Origin: Saccharothrix sp. S26
Lineage (GTDB): Bacteria; Actinomycetota; Actinomycetes; Mycobacteriales; Pseudonocardiaceae
Direction of reading: 5' to 3'
Assembly: GCF_021390395.1 (NCBI RefSeq)
Contig: NZ_JAJUWT010000017.1
Location: forward strand, 62,001-126,000
Length of the DNA: 64,000 bases
In this document: positions 1 through 8,282 of the stretch, in pieces
How positions within the stretch are numbered: the stretch's first letter is position 1
Layout: each line of letters opens with the position of its first letter
The notes under the pieces: model-generated
The model's database searches: none
Seen by the model: the letters and a program-made list of their open reading frames with translations, nothing else
Told to the model about the DNA's origin: nothing
Translations under genes and position numbers: made by a program

Positions 1-2
1 AC

Positions 3-1670
3 CCGTGGTGGACCGTCGACGCCGGGGCGAGCGCGCAGGCGAGCCTGGACGTGGACTTCTGGTTCCTGCGCGCGAGCTACACCCTGGCCCAGGCCGACTT
101 CCTGCGCTACCGGCTCGCCACGGCCGGTGGCACCTGGCCCGGACCGCGGCTCGCCGGCGGCCGGCTGCCGTCCGGGCAGCGCTCACTGCCGTACTCGACC
201 ACCGTCACCGCCCAGAGCGGCACCGCGCCCGTCGTGCTGACCGTGGTCGGCGGGGCGTTGCCGCCGGGCCTGGTGTTCACCGGCGGCACGATCAGCGGCA
301 CGCCGACCCAGGCCGGCCAGTCCCAGTTCACCGTGCGGGCTCGTGACGCCCAAGGGCGCACGGCCACCGGCACGTTCACCCTCACCGTGCTGACCCCGGG
401 CGGCGCGGGCACGATCCCGCTGCCCGGCGCGCCCGCCCCGCGCGAGTTCACCCTCACCGACGGCCACGTCGACGACCTGGGACCCAGCGGCGAGACGCTG
501 TACTGCGCCTGGAACCCCACGACGAGGAGCACCGACGCGAGCTACCTGCACCGCGACGGCAGCCGGACGCCCGCCGTGCCGACGCTGTGCCAGGTGACCT
601 CCGCGCCGGGCGCCGCACCGCGCGGCGACCAGCAACGCCGGCTCACCTGGGGCGCGGACGGCTGGTCCTACGCGACCGTGTACGACCCGATCCAGGGCTG
701 GGACGGCACGCAGATCCGGGGCTACGGCCCGGACGGCGCGCAGCGGTGGTCCGCCGCCTACCCGCGCATCCTGTTCGTCCACCTGACCCCCGACGGGTCG
801 CAGCTCGTCGTCCGGTCCGGCAGCTACTTCCACGTCCTCGACCCGGCCACCGGCAACCAGCGGTACGCGATCGACTACCCGGGCATCATCCACGGCGAGT
901 TCCGCTCGGCGACGCCGGACCACTTCGTCCTCGGCCAGCTCGACTTCTTCAACCGCGCCGACGGCAGCTACGCCGACGGGTACCCGTTGTCCGACCACGG
1001 CACCGACAGCCAGACCGTCGCGGGCCCGGCGGACTCCGTGCTCAACGCGTACTCGTTCAACCGCATGTCCTCCACACCCGTCGCCTGCGGCACCGAGGTG
1101 CGCCGCGGGCAGCGCAGCGGGTTGGTGTGGTCGGTCCGCGTGCCCGCGGCGTACCCGGCGTGCTCGGCGCAGGCGCTCTCGGCGGACGGCGTCGGCGGCG
1201 GGTACGTGGTGCAGTACGCCGACCACCAGGCGCGGTTCACCCGCGTCACGCCCACCGGCGCGCTGGCGTGGACCCGGGACGTGAGCGGGGCCCTGGGGCG
1301 TTACCACGTGTCCTACAGCGGCGACCGGACGATCGACGCCACTGTGGACCACGTCGTGGACGCCCGCGGCAGGCTCGCCTACTGGGTCGCCCGCGACCAG
1401 CCGTGCACCGGCGAGGACGGCGCGCAGGCCACCTGCTCCTCGGTGCAGGTGGTGGTCGTGGACGAGAAGGGCACCGTCCTGCTGGACCGCACCTACTCCC
1501 GCTACGGCTGGACGGCACGAGTGCTGCGGGTGGTGGGCGGCTTCGGCCAGCTCTACGTCGGGCTGGAGTGGGAACGCCCCGGTGGCGAGCTGCGCTCCGA
1601 GGTCCGCTCGCTGCCGGTCCCGTTCGACGGGGACTGGTCGACGGCCCGTCAACGCCGGGTGCAACCGTGA
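3..1670 (+). CDS. Secreted Ig-like (He_PIG) domain protein, 5' partial
   Basis: The reading frame is open to the left edge, so the N-terminus and any signal peptide lie outside the window. A GTG at 51 could start translation, but the coding pattern continues upstream of it. Visible residues show a putative Ig domain (about 45-105 after that GTG) with the LPPGLVFTGGTISGTPT signature of He_PIG repeats. About 400 residues follow with repeated Asp/Gly/Tyr-rich strands (VLDPATGNQRYAIDYPG, DGSYADGYPL) resembling a beta-propeller of PQQ-like type. Paired Cys in that part fit an extracellular protein. No catalytic motif is evident. It converges on the GH5 gene across a strong hairpin. The function is unknown; the propeller reading is inference from strand pattern only. 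Confidence 0.7.
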   Translation, partial: PWWTVDAGASAQASLDVDFWFLRASYTLAQADFLRYRLATAGGTWPGPRLAGGRLPSGQRSLPYSTTVTAQSGTAPVVLTVVGGALPPGLVFTGGTISGTPTQAGQSQFTVRARDAQGRTATGTFTLTVLTPGGAGTIPLPGAPAPREFTLTDGHVDDLGPSGETLYCAWNPTTRSTDASYLHRDGSRTPAVPTLCQVTSAPGAAPRGDQQRRLTWGADGWSYATVYDPIQGWDGTQIRGYGPDGAQRWSAAYPRILFVHLTPDGSQLVVRSGSYFHVLDPATGNQRYAIDYPGIIHGEFRSATPDHFVLGQLDFFNRADGSYADGYPLSDHGTDSQTVAGPADSVLNAYSFNRMSSTPVACGTEVRRGQRSGLVWSVRVPAAYPACSAQALSADGVGGGYVVQYADHQARFTRVTPTGALAWTRDVSGALGRYHVSYSGDRTIDATVDHVVDARGRLAYWVARDQPCTGEDGAQATCSSVQVVVVDEKGTVLLDRTYSRYGWTARVLRVVGGFGQLYVGLEWERPGGELRSEVRSLPVPFDGDWSTARQRRVQP

Positions 1671-1699
1671 CCGGTGGGGCGGGGTAGCACCCCACCGGT
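1670..1699. terminator. Hairpin between convergent genes
   Basis: Perfect 10-bp arms ACCGGTGGGG and CCCCACCGGT surround a 10-nt loop. The left arm begins on the stop codon of the upstream gene, and the hairpin ends 44 nt before the stop of the convergent GH5 gene. It probably acts in both directions; there is no U-tract, as is common in actinobacteria. Confidence 0.6.
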
Positions 1700-1743
1700 G
1701 CACGTCGTCGGCGTGAACGGGCCGTCGTCCGGCCAGGTCGTCA

Positions 1744-3306
1744 TCAGACGGTCGTGCGCGACCACTGCTGGTTCGTGCCGGTGTTGCAGGTGTACTGCTT
1801 GAGGACCACGCCGTCCGCGGTCGAGGCGGCCGGCACGTCCACGCACTTGCCGCTGTGCCGCGCCCGCAGCTGGAAGTAGCTGCCGTTGGCGACCATCTGG
1901 AACTGCTGGTTGGTCCCGCTGCCGCAGGTGTACTGGACGAGCTCGGCCCCGTCGGCGGTCGAGGCGCTCACCACGTCGAGGCACTTGCCGCTGTGGCGGC
2001 TGACGATGCGCCAGTAGCCGCTGCCCGCGTCCTGGAACTGCCACTGCTGCCACGCGTTGCCGCCGTAGGTGTACTGAGCGACACGCGCGCCGTTCTCGGT
2101 GTTGGGCTGCTGCACGTCCATGGCCTTGCCGCTGTGCCGCACGGTGAGCCGGTAGAACGTGCCGGTCGGGGGATTGCCGACGGTGTCGCCCCAGGCGTAC
2201 TTGATCCGGTCCGCGCCGGAGGTGTTGCGGATGGTCAGGTTGAGGTCGGTGCCGCTGCCGCTGAGGGAGTACATCGAGTACCAGTCGTAGCCGATGGTGC
2301 CCGGCTTGCCCCCGAGTGCGGGCCAGTACGTGCCGCCCATGTTGTTGTCCCGCATGACCTGCGCGATGGCGCGGATGTAGCGCACGAAGTTGTCGGTGCT
2401 GTTCGGGTCGGCGTAGTTCAGGCCGGTGGACATCGGCGCGCCGAACTCCGTCGCGACCGCGCGGGAGGCGCAGTTGCCCAGCCGCGTCTGGATGTGGCTG
2501 CGGAACTGGTCGTAGGTCATGTTGCCGTAGAAGAAGGCGTAGTAGTGGAAGGACAGCAGCGTCGAGTTGAACCGGCTGTCGTTGCAGATGTCGCGCAGGT
2601 CCTGGCTGAAACCGGTGCCGCCGATCAGCACCCGGCCCGGCACGGCCGAGGTGTGGTAGCTCAGCCAGCTCGCCGCGACGTTGCGCCACTCCGTGGAGGA
2701 GTAGCCGTGGGGCTCGTTCATCGGCTCGAAGTAGACGTTGGGGTTCGAGCCGTAGGTGTTGGTGACGCTGGACCACATCGTGTTCCACGCGGCGGTGTTG
2801 GTGATCCGGCCGCCCGAGGCCGCGCCGTCCTCCCAGTAGGCCAGGATGACCTTGAACCCGCGCTCGGTGGCGGCGTCGATGGCGCCGCGGTAGGCGTTCC
2901 ACCAGGTCGTGTTGGCCACGGTGTGGGTGTTGATGGGCAGCCGGACCGTGTTGATGCCCAGGGTGGCAACCATGTCGTCGTACAGGGCGTTGGCCTTGGC
3001 CCGCACGGTCGCGTTGCTGTCGGACTGGTTCAGGCCCTGCACGACGAGCGTGCCGGTGCTGAAGTTGTCACCCAGCACGGCCCAGTTCATGCCGCGGAAC
3101 TGGCTGGTCGCCGCCTGGGCCGGCGCCACCGTGACCACGAGGCCGGCCGCCGCGGTGAACGCGGTCACCGCCAGCGCGACCAGCGACCGGCGCAGGGTTC
3201 TCCACGACGGTCCGGACGAGCGACCGGCGGCCGCCGCGGTCGGGGTGGGGTGGTGTCCACTCGCCGGCCGCGGTGGCCGGTTTCGCCGGGTGAGCGAAGA
3301 GTTCAT
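1744..3306 (-). CDS. Secreted GH5 glycoside hydrolase with C-terminal ricin-type carbohydrate-binding module
   Basis: Predicted extracellular endo-acting beta-glycanase (cellulase/mannanase superfamily), 520 aa. The ATG at 3306 is chosen because GAGGAGA lies 6-7 nt before it; an in-frame ATG five codons upstream lacks such spacing. A long twin-Arg-rich leader and hydrophobic stretch end at APAQA (about residue 65). The GH5 catalytic domain spans about 66-370: the acid/base is Glu198 in FEPMNEP, the nucleophile Glu287 in VATEFGAP, and FHYYAF is a conserved strand. Residues 375-520 form a three-repeat ricin-like module with RHSGKCLDV and TNQQF signatures, close in style to the modules in the two acetylesterases of this window. 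Substrate (cellulose, mannan or other beta-glycan) cannot be fixed by eye. Confidence 0.88.
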   Translation of the reverse strand: MNSSLTRRNRPPRPASGHHPTPTAAAAGRSSGPSWRTLRRSLVALAVTAFTAAAGLVVTVAPAQAATSQFRGMNWAVLGDNFSTGTLVVQGLNQSDSNATVRAKANALYDDMVATLGINTVRLPINTHTVANTTWWNAYRGAIDAATERGFKVILAYWEDGAASGGRITNTAAWNTMWSSVTNTYGSNPNVYFEPMNEPHGYSSTEWRNVAASWLSYHTSAVPGRVLIGGTGFSQDLRDICNDSRFNSTLLSFHYYAFFYGNMTYDQFRSHIQTRLGNCASRAVATEFGAPMSTGLNYADPNSTDNFVRYIRAIAQVMRDNNMGGTYWPALGGKPGTIGYDWYSMYSLSGSGTDLNLTIRNTSGADRIKYAWGDTVGNPPTGTFYRLTVRHSGKAMDVQQPNTENGARVAQYTYGGNAWQQWQFQDAGSGYWRIVSRHSGKCLDVVSASTADGAELVQYTCGSGTNQQFQMVANGSYFQLRARHSGKCVDVPAASTADGVVLKQYTCNTGTNQQWSRTTV

Positions 3307-3436
3307 CGTCGATCTCCTCATGAGGTGGTACCGGTGTCGCGTGATCTGCGGTACGTCAGGTCCGGCCGTGGGCGGCACCACGTTCGCCAGCCCTCATCGC
3401 CCGTGCCCGGCGGCGGGACGAGCGGCTGTCGCCGGC

Positions 3437-3499
3437 CGATGTTCGCGCAAACATCGCCGCGGCCCCGCCAGTCTGTGAGCTGGGCCGCACGGCTGTCAA
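3437..3499 (-). promoter_or_regulatory. Candidate promoter and operator of the GH5 gene
   Basis: On the minus strand TTGACA (3499-3494) and CAGACT (3475-3470) are separated by 18 nt. Thirteen nt further downstream sits the inverted repeat CGATGTTTGCGCGAACATCG (3456-3437), with perfect 7-bp arms. The repeat would cover the start of transcription, as expected for a LacI-type repressor site. It lies about 130 nt before the GH5 start codon. Which repressor binds it is unknown. Confidence 0.4.
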
Positions 3500-3530
3500 G
3501 GAGCTGTCCGGTGCCCGCCACCGAGTGTCC

Positions 3531-5099
3531 TCAATGGACATCCTGTCTCGTTTGGGTGCCTGACGGCGGCTCGGCGGCGGCCGGTGCGGCTCCCGGACCA
3601 GCGGTGATTTTCCGGCCGTCCAGCCAGCTCAGCGCGGCGAGCGCCCCGAGGAGGGCGACGACGGCGCACACGGTGGTGCCGACGTTCATCGCGTTCGTGA
3701 AGGCCGCGTCGGAGGCGCGGACGAGCGCACCGGCCTGATCGGACGGGAGGGCATCGGCCGTGAGGTGAGCGGAGGTCAGGTCGTCGGGCGCGGTCGGCAG
3801 CGAACCGCGCGACTCGGCGCGGTAGGCGGCGGAGACGACGGTGCCGATCACCGCGATGCCGAGCACGCCGCCGAGCTCGCGCGTGACGCTGTTCATGGCG
3901 GAGGCCATCGACGCCTTCTCGCGCGGCAGTGCCGCCATGCTCGCGGTGCTCGACGGGGCCATGACCAGGCCCATCCCCGCGCCGATGACGGCCATGACGA
4001 GGGCGAGCGGGACGAAGGCCGTGGTGGTGGTCGCGAAAGACATGCACCCCAGGCCGAAAGCCATGACGGCCAGTCCACCGGTGATCGTGCGCCGGACGCC
4101 CAAGCGGACGACGACGCGATCACTCGTGCCCGCGGCCAACGCCATCGCCACGGCGAACGGCAGAGCTCCCGACCCGGCCTTGAGCGGGCTGTAGCCGCGC
4201 ACCAGTTGCAGGTACTGCGTGTAGACGAACAACAGACCGAACAACGCGAAGAACGTGACCGCGAGCAGCACCCCGGCGACGGTGAAGGTGCGTCGCGTGA
4301 ACATGCGCAAGTCGACCATCGGTTGCGCGATGCGCAACTCCCACCACGCGAACACGGTCAGGAGCACGGCCGCCGCACCGGCCTCGGCCAGCGACCACCC
4401 CGTCAGCCACCCACGTTCGGGGCCCCGCACGACCACGTCGACCAGCGCCGCGAGACCCGTGGTGCACAACAGCAGGCCGAGCGCGTCGAAGCGGCCGGCG
4501 GGGCGTCCGGGCAGGGCGGGGACGAGAGCCAGGGCGGCGGCGAGCACGGCGGCGATCAGCGGGACGTTGAGCGAGAAGACGCTGCCCCAGGCGAAGTGCT
4601 CGAGCAGCAGGCCGCCGGTCACGGGGCCCAGGACGATGCCGATGGCCGCGGACGCGGACCACACGGCGATGGCCCGGCCCCGCTCTCGGGTGCCGAAGAT
4701 CGTGACGATGATCGAGAGGGTCGCGGGCATCACGAACGCCGCGCCCAGGCCCATCACCGCGCGCCAGGCGATGAGCTGACCGGCGGACGCGGCCGTGGCG
4801 GCGGCTGCCGACCCGGCGGCCAGCACGACCAGGCCGCCCACCAGGGCCCGGCGTTGGCCGAAGCGCGCTCCCAGGCCGCCCGCCGCGATCAGCAGCGCGG
4901 CGAAGACGAGCGTGTAGGCGTTGTTGATCCACTGGAGGTCGGCGGTCGAGGCGCGCAGGTCGTCGGCGATCGCGGGCAGGGCGGTGTTGAGCACCGTGTT
5001 GTCGAGGGTGGTGACCACCAGCGCCGCGCACAGCACGGCGAGCGCGGGGCGGCGGCGCGGGTGGCCCGCGTCCGGGTCGATCGGGTCGTCGGTGCGCAC
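3531..5099 (-). CDS. MFS drug exporter, DHA2 (14-helix) family
   Basis: Predicted inner-membrane proton-driven multidrug efflux protein of 522 aa, the usual DHA2 length. The GTG at 5099 is chosen: AGGA lies 6 nt upstream and the hydrophobic protein begins about 16 residues later; the longer open frame runs through the neighbour's promoter. Visible family marks are TTLDNTVLNTALPAI in helix 1 (DHA2 motif), WINNAYTL in helix 2, the loop GARFGQRR, and the antiporter motif C-like GIVLGPVTGGLL in helix 5. About 14 hydrophobic segments are seen. It is transcribed away from a TetR gene 87 bp upstream, the classic arrangement in which the repressor controls the exporter. The drug or metabolite is unknown. 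Confidence 0.9.
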   Translation of the reverse strand: MRTDDPIDPDAGHPRRRPALAVLCAALVVTTLDNTVLNTALPAIADDLRASTADLQWINNAYTLVFAALLIAAGGLGARFGQRRALVGGLVVLAAGSAAAATAASAGQLIAWRAVMGLGAAFVMPATLSIIVTIFGTRERGRAIAVWSASAAIGIVLGPVTGGLLLEHFAWGSVFSLNVPLIAAVLAAALALVPALPGRPAGRFDALGLLLCTTGLAALVDVVVRGPERGWLTGWSLAEAGAAAVLLTVFAWWELRIAQPMVDLRMFTRRTFTVAGVLLAVTFFALFGLLFVYTQYLQLVRGYSPLKAGSGALPFAVAMALAAGTSDRVVVRLGVRRTITGGLAVMAFGLGCMSFATTTTAFVPLALVMAVIGAGMGLVMAPSSTASMAALPREKASMASAMNSVTRELGGVLGIAVIGTVVSAAYRAESRGSLPTAPDDLTSAHLTADALPSDQAGALVRASDAAFTNAMNVGTTVCAVVALLGALAALSWLDGRKITAGPGAAPAAAEPPSGTQTRQDVH

Positions 5100-5115
5100 G
5101 GGCGTCCTAACGTTC

Positions 5116-5177
5116 GTAAGCTTACAGGTGTAAGTCGGTCGCGGCGGGACGCTACGGCAGTCGGCTAACACCTGTAA
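5116..5177. promoter_or_regulatory. Paired TetR-type operators in divergent promoter region
   Basis: The 87-bp space between exporter and TetR gene holds CTTACAGGTGTAAG (5121-5134, perfect 6-bp arms) and TAACACCTGTAA (5166-5177), a second copy in inverted orientation with one mismatch. An overlapping perfect palindrome GTAAGCTTAC lies at 5116-5125. The second copy ends 9 nt before the TetR start codon. One copy per divergent gene suggests autoregulation plus control of the exporter. Confidence 0.7.
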
Positions 5178-5186
5178 AGTCAGGTC

Positions 5187-5825
5187 ATGGCTGAGGCACC
5201 CGCGGACGGCTCCCCCTCCCGCCCGCGCAACCGCCGGGGCGAAGGGCCTCGGCTGCGCGAGGACATCGTCCGGGCCGCGACCGCTTTGATCGTGCGCACC
5301 GGCACCGACCAGACCGTGACACTGCGGTCGGTGGCGCGGGAGGTCGGCATCTCGGCGCCCTCGATCTACGCCCACTTCACCGACCGGGACGCCATCGTGG
5401 AAGCGGTGGTGCTCGAAGCGATCGCCCAACTCCACGGCGACGTCGAGGCGGCCGTCACCGCGCACGAAGACCCGGTCGAAGGGTTGCTCGCGGGCTGCGC
5501 CGCCTACATCGACTTCGGCACCCGTGAACCGGCACGGTACCGGGTGCTGTTCGACTGGCCCCGCCTCAAGCCCGCAGCCGCGCGCACCGACGACTCCGAC
5601 AGCCGCGGGCTCGACGCCTTCCACGTCCTCGTGCGCAACCTCGAAGCGTGCGTGCGCGCCGGGCGTTCGGCCAGCACCGATCCGTTCGGCGACGCGGTCG
5701 CGCTGTGGACCGCCCTGCACGGGCGGGTCCTGCTGCGCGCGAGCCTGCCCGACTTCCCCTGGCCGTCGGCGGACACGGTCGAGCGGGTGGTCCTGTCCCT
5801 GGCACGGATCACCCCAGTGCCCTGA
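5187..5825 (+). CDS. TetR/AcrR family transcriptional repressor
   Basis: Cytoplasmic ligand-responsive DNA-binding protein, 212 aa, the usual TetR size. The N-terminal helix-turn-helix spans about residues 27-75, with the recognition region SVAREVGISAPSIYAHFTDR. The remaining all-helical domain contains WPRLKP and a TetR_C-like WTALHGRVLLR segment, the likely ligand/dimer domain. ATG 5187 is preceded by AGGTC overlapping the operator. It is divergent from the MFS exporter, so it most likely represses that gene and itself until the exported compound binds. Confidence 0.92.
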   Translation: MAEAPADGSPSRPRNRRGEGPRLREDIVRAATALIVRTGTDQTVTLRSVAREVGISAPSIYAHFTDRDAIVEAVVLEAIAQLHGDVEAAVTAHEDPVEGLLAGCAAYIDFGTREPARYRVLFDWPRLKPAAARTDDSDSRGLDAFHVLVRNLEACVRAGRSASTDPFGDAVALWTALHGRVLLRASLPDFPWPSADTVERVVLSLARITPVP

Positions 5826-6340
5826 CACGCCTGCGGCGCAAGGACGACGTGGGCGACGACGTCCGGGGGCCGGTCCGAGGGGGCCCGGCCGCCAGGGCAC
5901 AGGGCGACCGACACGAACGTCCCTGCTCGCACTCGGCGCGTCGAAGCCGGACGGTCGGCCGCACGTGTCCCGCGTCTGCTTCACCGGCACCGGCGCGTGC
6001 GTCGGCTCGCCCTTCTTCGACCTGGCGGCGGTCGTGCGCGACGCTGGACCGGGGCAAGCACGAGATCACGTGACGTTGAGGTGCACGCCGCACGTGGACG
6101 CCGCCCGCGCCCGGCTGGTACAGCCCGGGCGTCTACCCGGTCCCCCACGGGGAGGGACCGGTCGCGGCACGCGCAGCCGGTCAGGACCGCGCCGGCGGCA
6201 CCGACTCGGTCTCGAACTGCCGTTCGGCTTCACGCAGGTGGCACCACGCGGGCGGGAGCGGCCCGTCGCAGTCGATTCGCGGGAAAGCGTGCGCGTGTTC
6301 CTCGGGTTTCCGGCCGACCGCCACCGCCGGGGAGCCGGGT
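5826..6340. other. Intergenic region with possible decayed coding remnant
   Basis: No intact gene is seen in these 515 bp. A plus-strand stretch at about 5925-6150 reads LLALGASKPDGRPHVSRVCF and then, after frame changes, DRGKHEIT and PHVDAARARLVQPG. The pattern (GRPHVSRV followed by a short strand and a K..R-rich segment) faintly recalls pyridoxamine-phosphate-oxidase-like split-barrel proteins, but the frame is broken. I treat it as a probable remnant of unknown identity. Confidence 0.3.
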
Positions 6341-8089
6341 TCAGGTGGTCATCGCGCCGCTCGGTTGGTCCGCGCCGAAGCGGCGCCGGCGGCGGGAGTA
6401 CTCGGTGATGGCGTCCAGCAGGTGCCGGTGGTCGAAGTCCGGCCAAGCTACGTCGGTGAAGACCAGTTCGGCGTAGGCGGTGTGCCAGGGCAGGAAGTTG
6501 CTGGTCCGCTGCTCCCCGGAAGTCCGCACCAGCAGGTCCACGTCGGCCAGGTCCGGCAGGTAGAACCGCCGCACCAGGTCGCCCTCGCGGATCTGGTCGG
6601 GCCGCACCAGGCCGGCGGCCACGTCGGCGGCCAGCGCGGTCGCCGCGTCGAGCATCTCGGTCCGCCCGCCGTAGTCCGCGCAGAACCCGAACGTCAGCCT
6701 GCGGTTGCTCGCGGTCAGCTCCTCGGCTTGTTCGAGCTCCGCCCGCACGGTCGGTGGCACGCGGTCTCGGCGACCGCACCAGCGCAACCGGACGCCGAGC
6801 TGGTCGTAGTGCTCGAGGTACCGCCGGACGTGCGCGACGAACTCCTCCATGAGTTCCTCCACCTCCGCCGCGGAACGCCCCCAGTTCTCCGTCGAGAACG
6901 CGAACACGCTCACGTTCGGCACACCGAGCCGCAACGCCGAGTCGATCAACCGCCGCATCGCCCGCTCGCCGGCGCGGTGCCCCTCCAGCGGAGCCTCGCC
7001 GCGAGCCGCGGCCCACCGCCGGTTCCCGTCCATGATCACCGCGAGGTGGTTCGGCACCACCATCGGCACGGGCTGGGCGGAGCGCGCCCGGCGGAAGTAA
7101 CGCCGCAGCCGTCCCGGGAGCGGTCGCCGGGGCGATGGGAGAACGGCGGCGGACGCCAGGGCCTCGGTCAGGGCGAGCGGCGACAGCCGGTTCGGCAGCG
7201 GGATGCTCTCGCGCAGCACGGCCGCCTTGCGCCGCTGGACCTCGTCGAGGTAGGTGAGAGCACCGCGGATGCACGCTTGCAGGAACGGCCGGCTCGACGG
7301 GTGCACCAAGGGCACCACCGCCGTGCCGCGGTCCAACAGCTCACGTGTCCGCCGCACCTGGAGCTCGACCAGCTCGTCCAGCGCGCCGCGGTACCCGCGG
7401 GAGGCCAGGTCGCCGTGCCGCAGCCCCTGCCGGCGCAGGTCGTCCGCCGGCAGGTAGCAGCGGCCCCGGGGCAGGTCGACGGTGAAGTCCTGGAGGACGT
7501 CGAGCAACTGGAACACCTCGCCCAGCACCGACATCAGCCGCCGCGGCCGCACCGGGTCGTCCCCCTGCGGGTCCAGCAGCGGGGTGAGCAGCTCGGCCAC
7601 CGTCCCGCCGACACCGCGCAGGTACCGGCGCAGGTCGGTGAACGTGGTGAACGCCGGCGGCGCGGCGCTGTCCGCCACGAACGCGTCCAACAATTCCTCG
7701 ACCAGTCCCACGTCGAGGTCCCACAACCGCACGGTGTGCACGAACGCCCGCCGCAAGGGGTGTTCGCTGCGCCCCTCCCGCAATTCCGCCAACGAGTCCG
7801 CGCACCACCGGGCGAGCTCGTCCGCGCGGCCGGCCGGGTCGCCCTCGTCGGCGATGTGATCGGTCCGCGCCGCGAACGCGCACACCGCGTGCACGTGCGG
7901 CCGGGTCTGCGCGGGCAACAACGACACCGCGACCGCCAAAGGCGCCAGGTCGTCGCGCAACTCGCGCTCGCAGCGCAGGTACGACTCGCGCAGCAGCGGC
8001 GTGTCGACACCCGCCCGCGCCCATCGGTGGTCCACCAGAGCCGCCTTCCCTGCCGAGGTCGGCGGATGGTAGCCGAGCCACCGCATCAC
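6341..8089 (-). CDS. Fused squalene/phytoene synthase-like and cis-prenyltransferase protein
   Basis: A 582-aa two-domain isoprenoid enzyme. Residues about 25-300 are an all-helical trans-head-to-head prenyl synthase domain with both Asp-rich Mg-diphosphate motifs: DHIAD (77-81) and DVLQD followed by D205, then GRCYLP. Residues about 342-575 are a complete cis-prenyltransferase (UppS type): HLAVIMDGNRRWA with Asp354, FAFSTENWGRS, and DLLVRTSGEQRTSNFLPW (TSGEQR at 523-528). Free-standing versions of both domains are common; fusion in one chain is not something I know as standard. A linker rich in Pro/Arg (315-342) joins them. Start GTG 8089 or ATG 8086; AAAAGGG precedes closely. It is divergent from an MMPL exporter 190 bp away. 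Inferred role: making and processing a long or branched prenyl lipid. Confidence 0.88.
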   Translation of the reverse strand: MMRWLGYHPPTSAGKAALVDHRWARAGVDTPLLRESYLRCERELRDDLAPLAVAVSLLPAQTRPHVHAVCAFAARTDHIADEGDPAGRADELARWCADSLAELREGRSEHPLRRAFVHTVRLWDLDVGLVEELLDAFVADSAAPPAFTTFTDLRRYLRGVGGTVAELLTPLLDPQGDDPVRPRRLMSVLGEVFQLLDVLQDFTVDLPRGRCYLPADDLRRQGLRHGDLASRGYRGALDELVELQVRRTRELLDRGTAVVPLVHPSSRPFLQACIRGALTYLDEVQRRKAAVLRESIPLPNRLSPLALTEALASAAVLPSPRRPLPGRLRRYFRRARSAQPVPMVVPNHLAVIMDGNRRWAAARGEAPLEGHRAGERAMRRLIDSALRLGVPNVSVFAFSTENWGRSAAEVEELMEEFVAHVRRYLEHYDQLGVRLRWCGRRDRVPPTVRAELEQAEELTASNRRLTFGFCADYGGRTEMLDAATALAADVAAGLVRPDQIREGDLVRRFYLPDLADVDLLVRTSGEQRTSNFLPWHTAYAELVFTDVAWPDFDHRHLLDAITEYSRRRRRFGADQPSGAMTT

Positions 8090-8282
8090 CCTTTTCAGTG
8101 ACCGTATTCGGGTCGGTTCGCGGAAAAAGAGGGTCGGCGCTCACCACAGCGTTCACCCTTTCGTATGGCATTTATCGTCCTTTTGGGAGCGAATAGTGGT
8201 GGTAGCGTGCCGATTCGGTGCCTTTGGCCGCGACGGTGCGCCGTTTCGCCGCGGCGGCAATTCCTCGGGCGTGGGGAGCGCG

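Noticed and set aside
183-1703. Long minus-strand open frame opposite the first gene
   Set aside because: Composition is Arg/Val/Gly/His-rich as expected for an antisense frame of GC-rich coding DNA, and the plus strand has a recognisable Ig domain.
1855-3738. Long plus-strand open frame opposite the GH5 gene
   Set aside because: No ribosome site or domain; GH5 on the minus strand is complete with catalytic residues.
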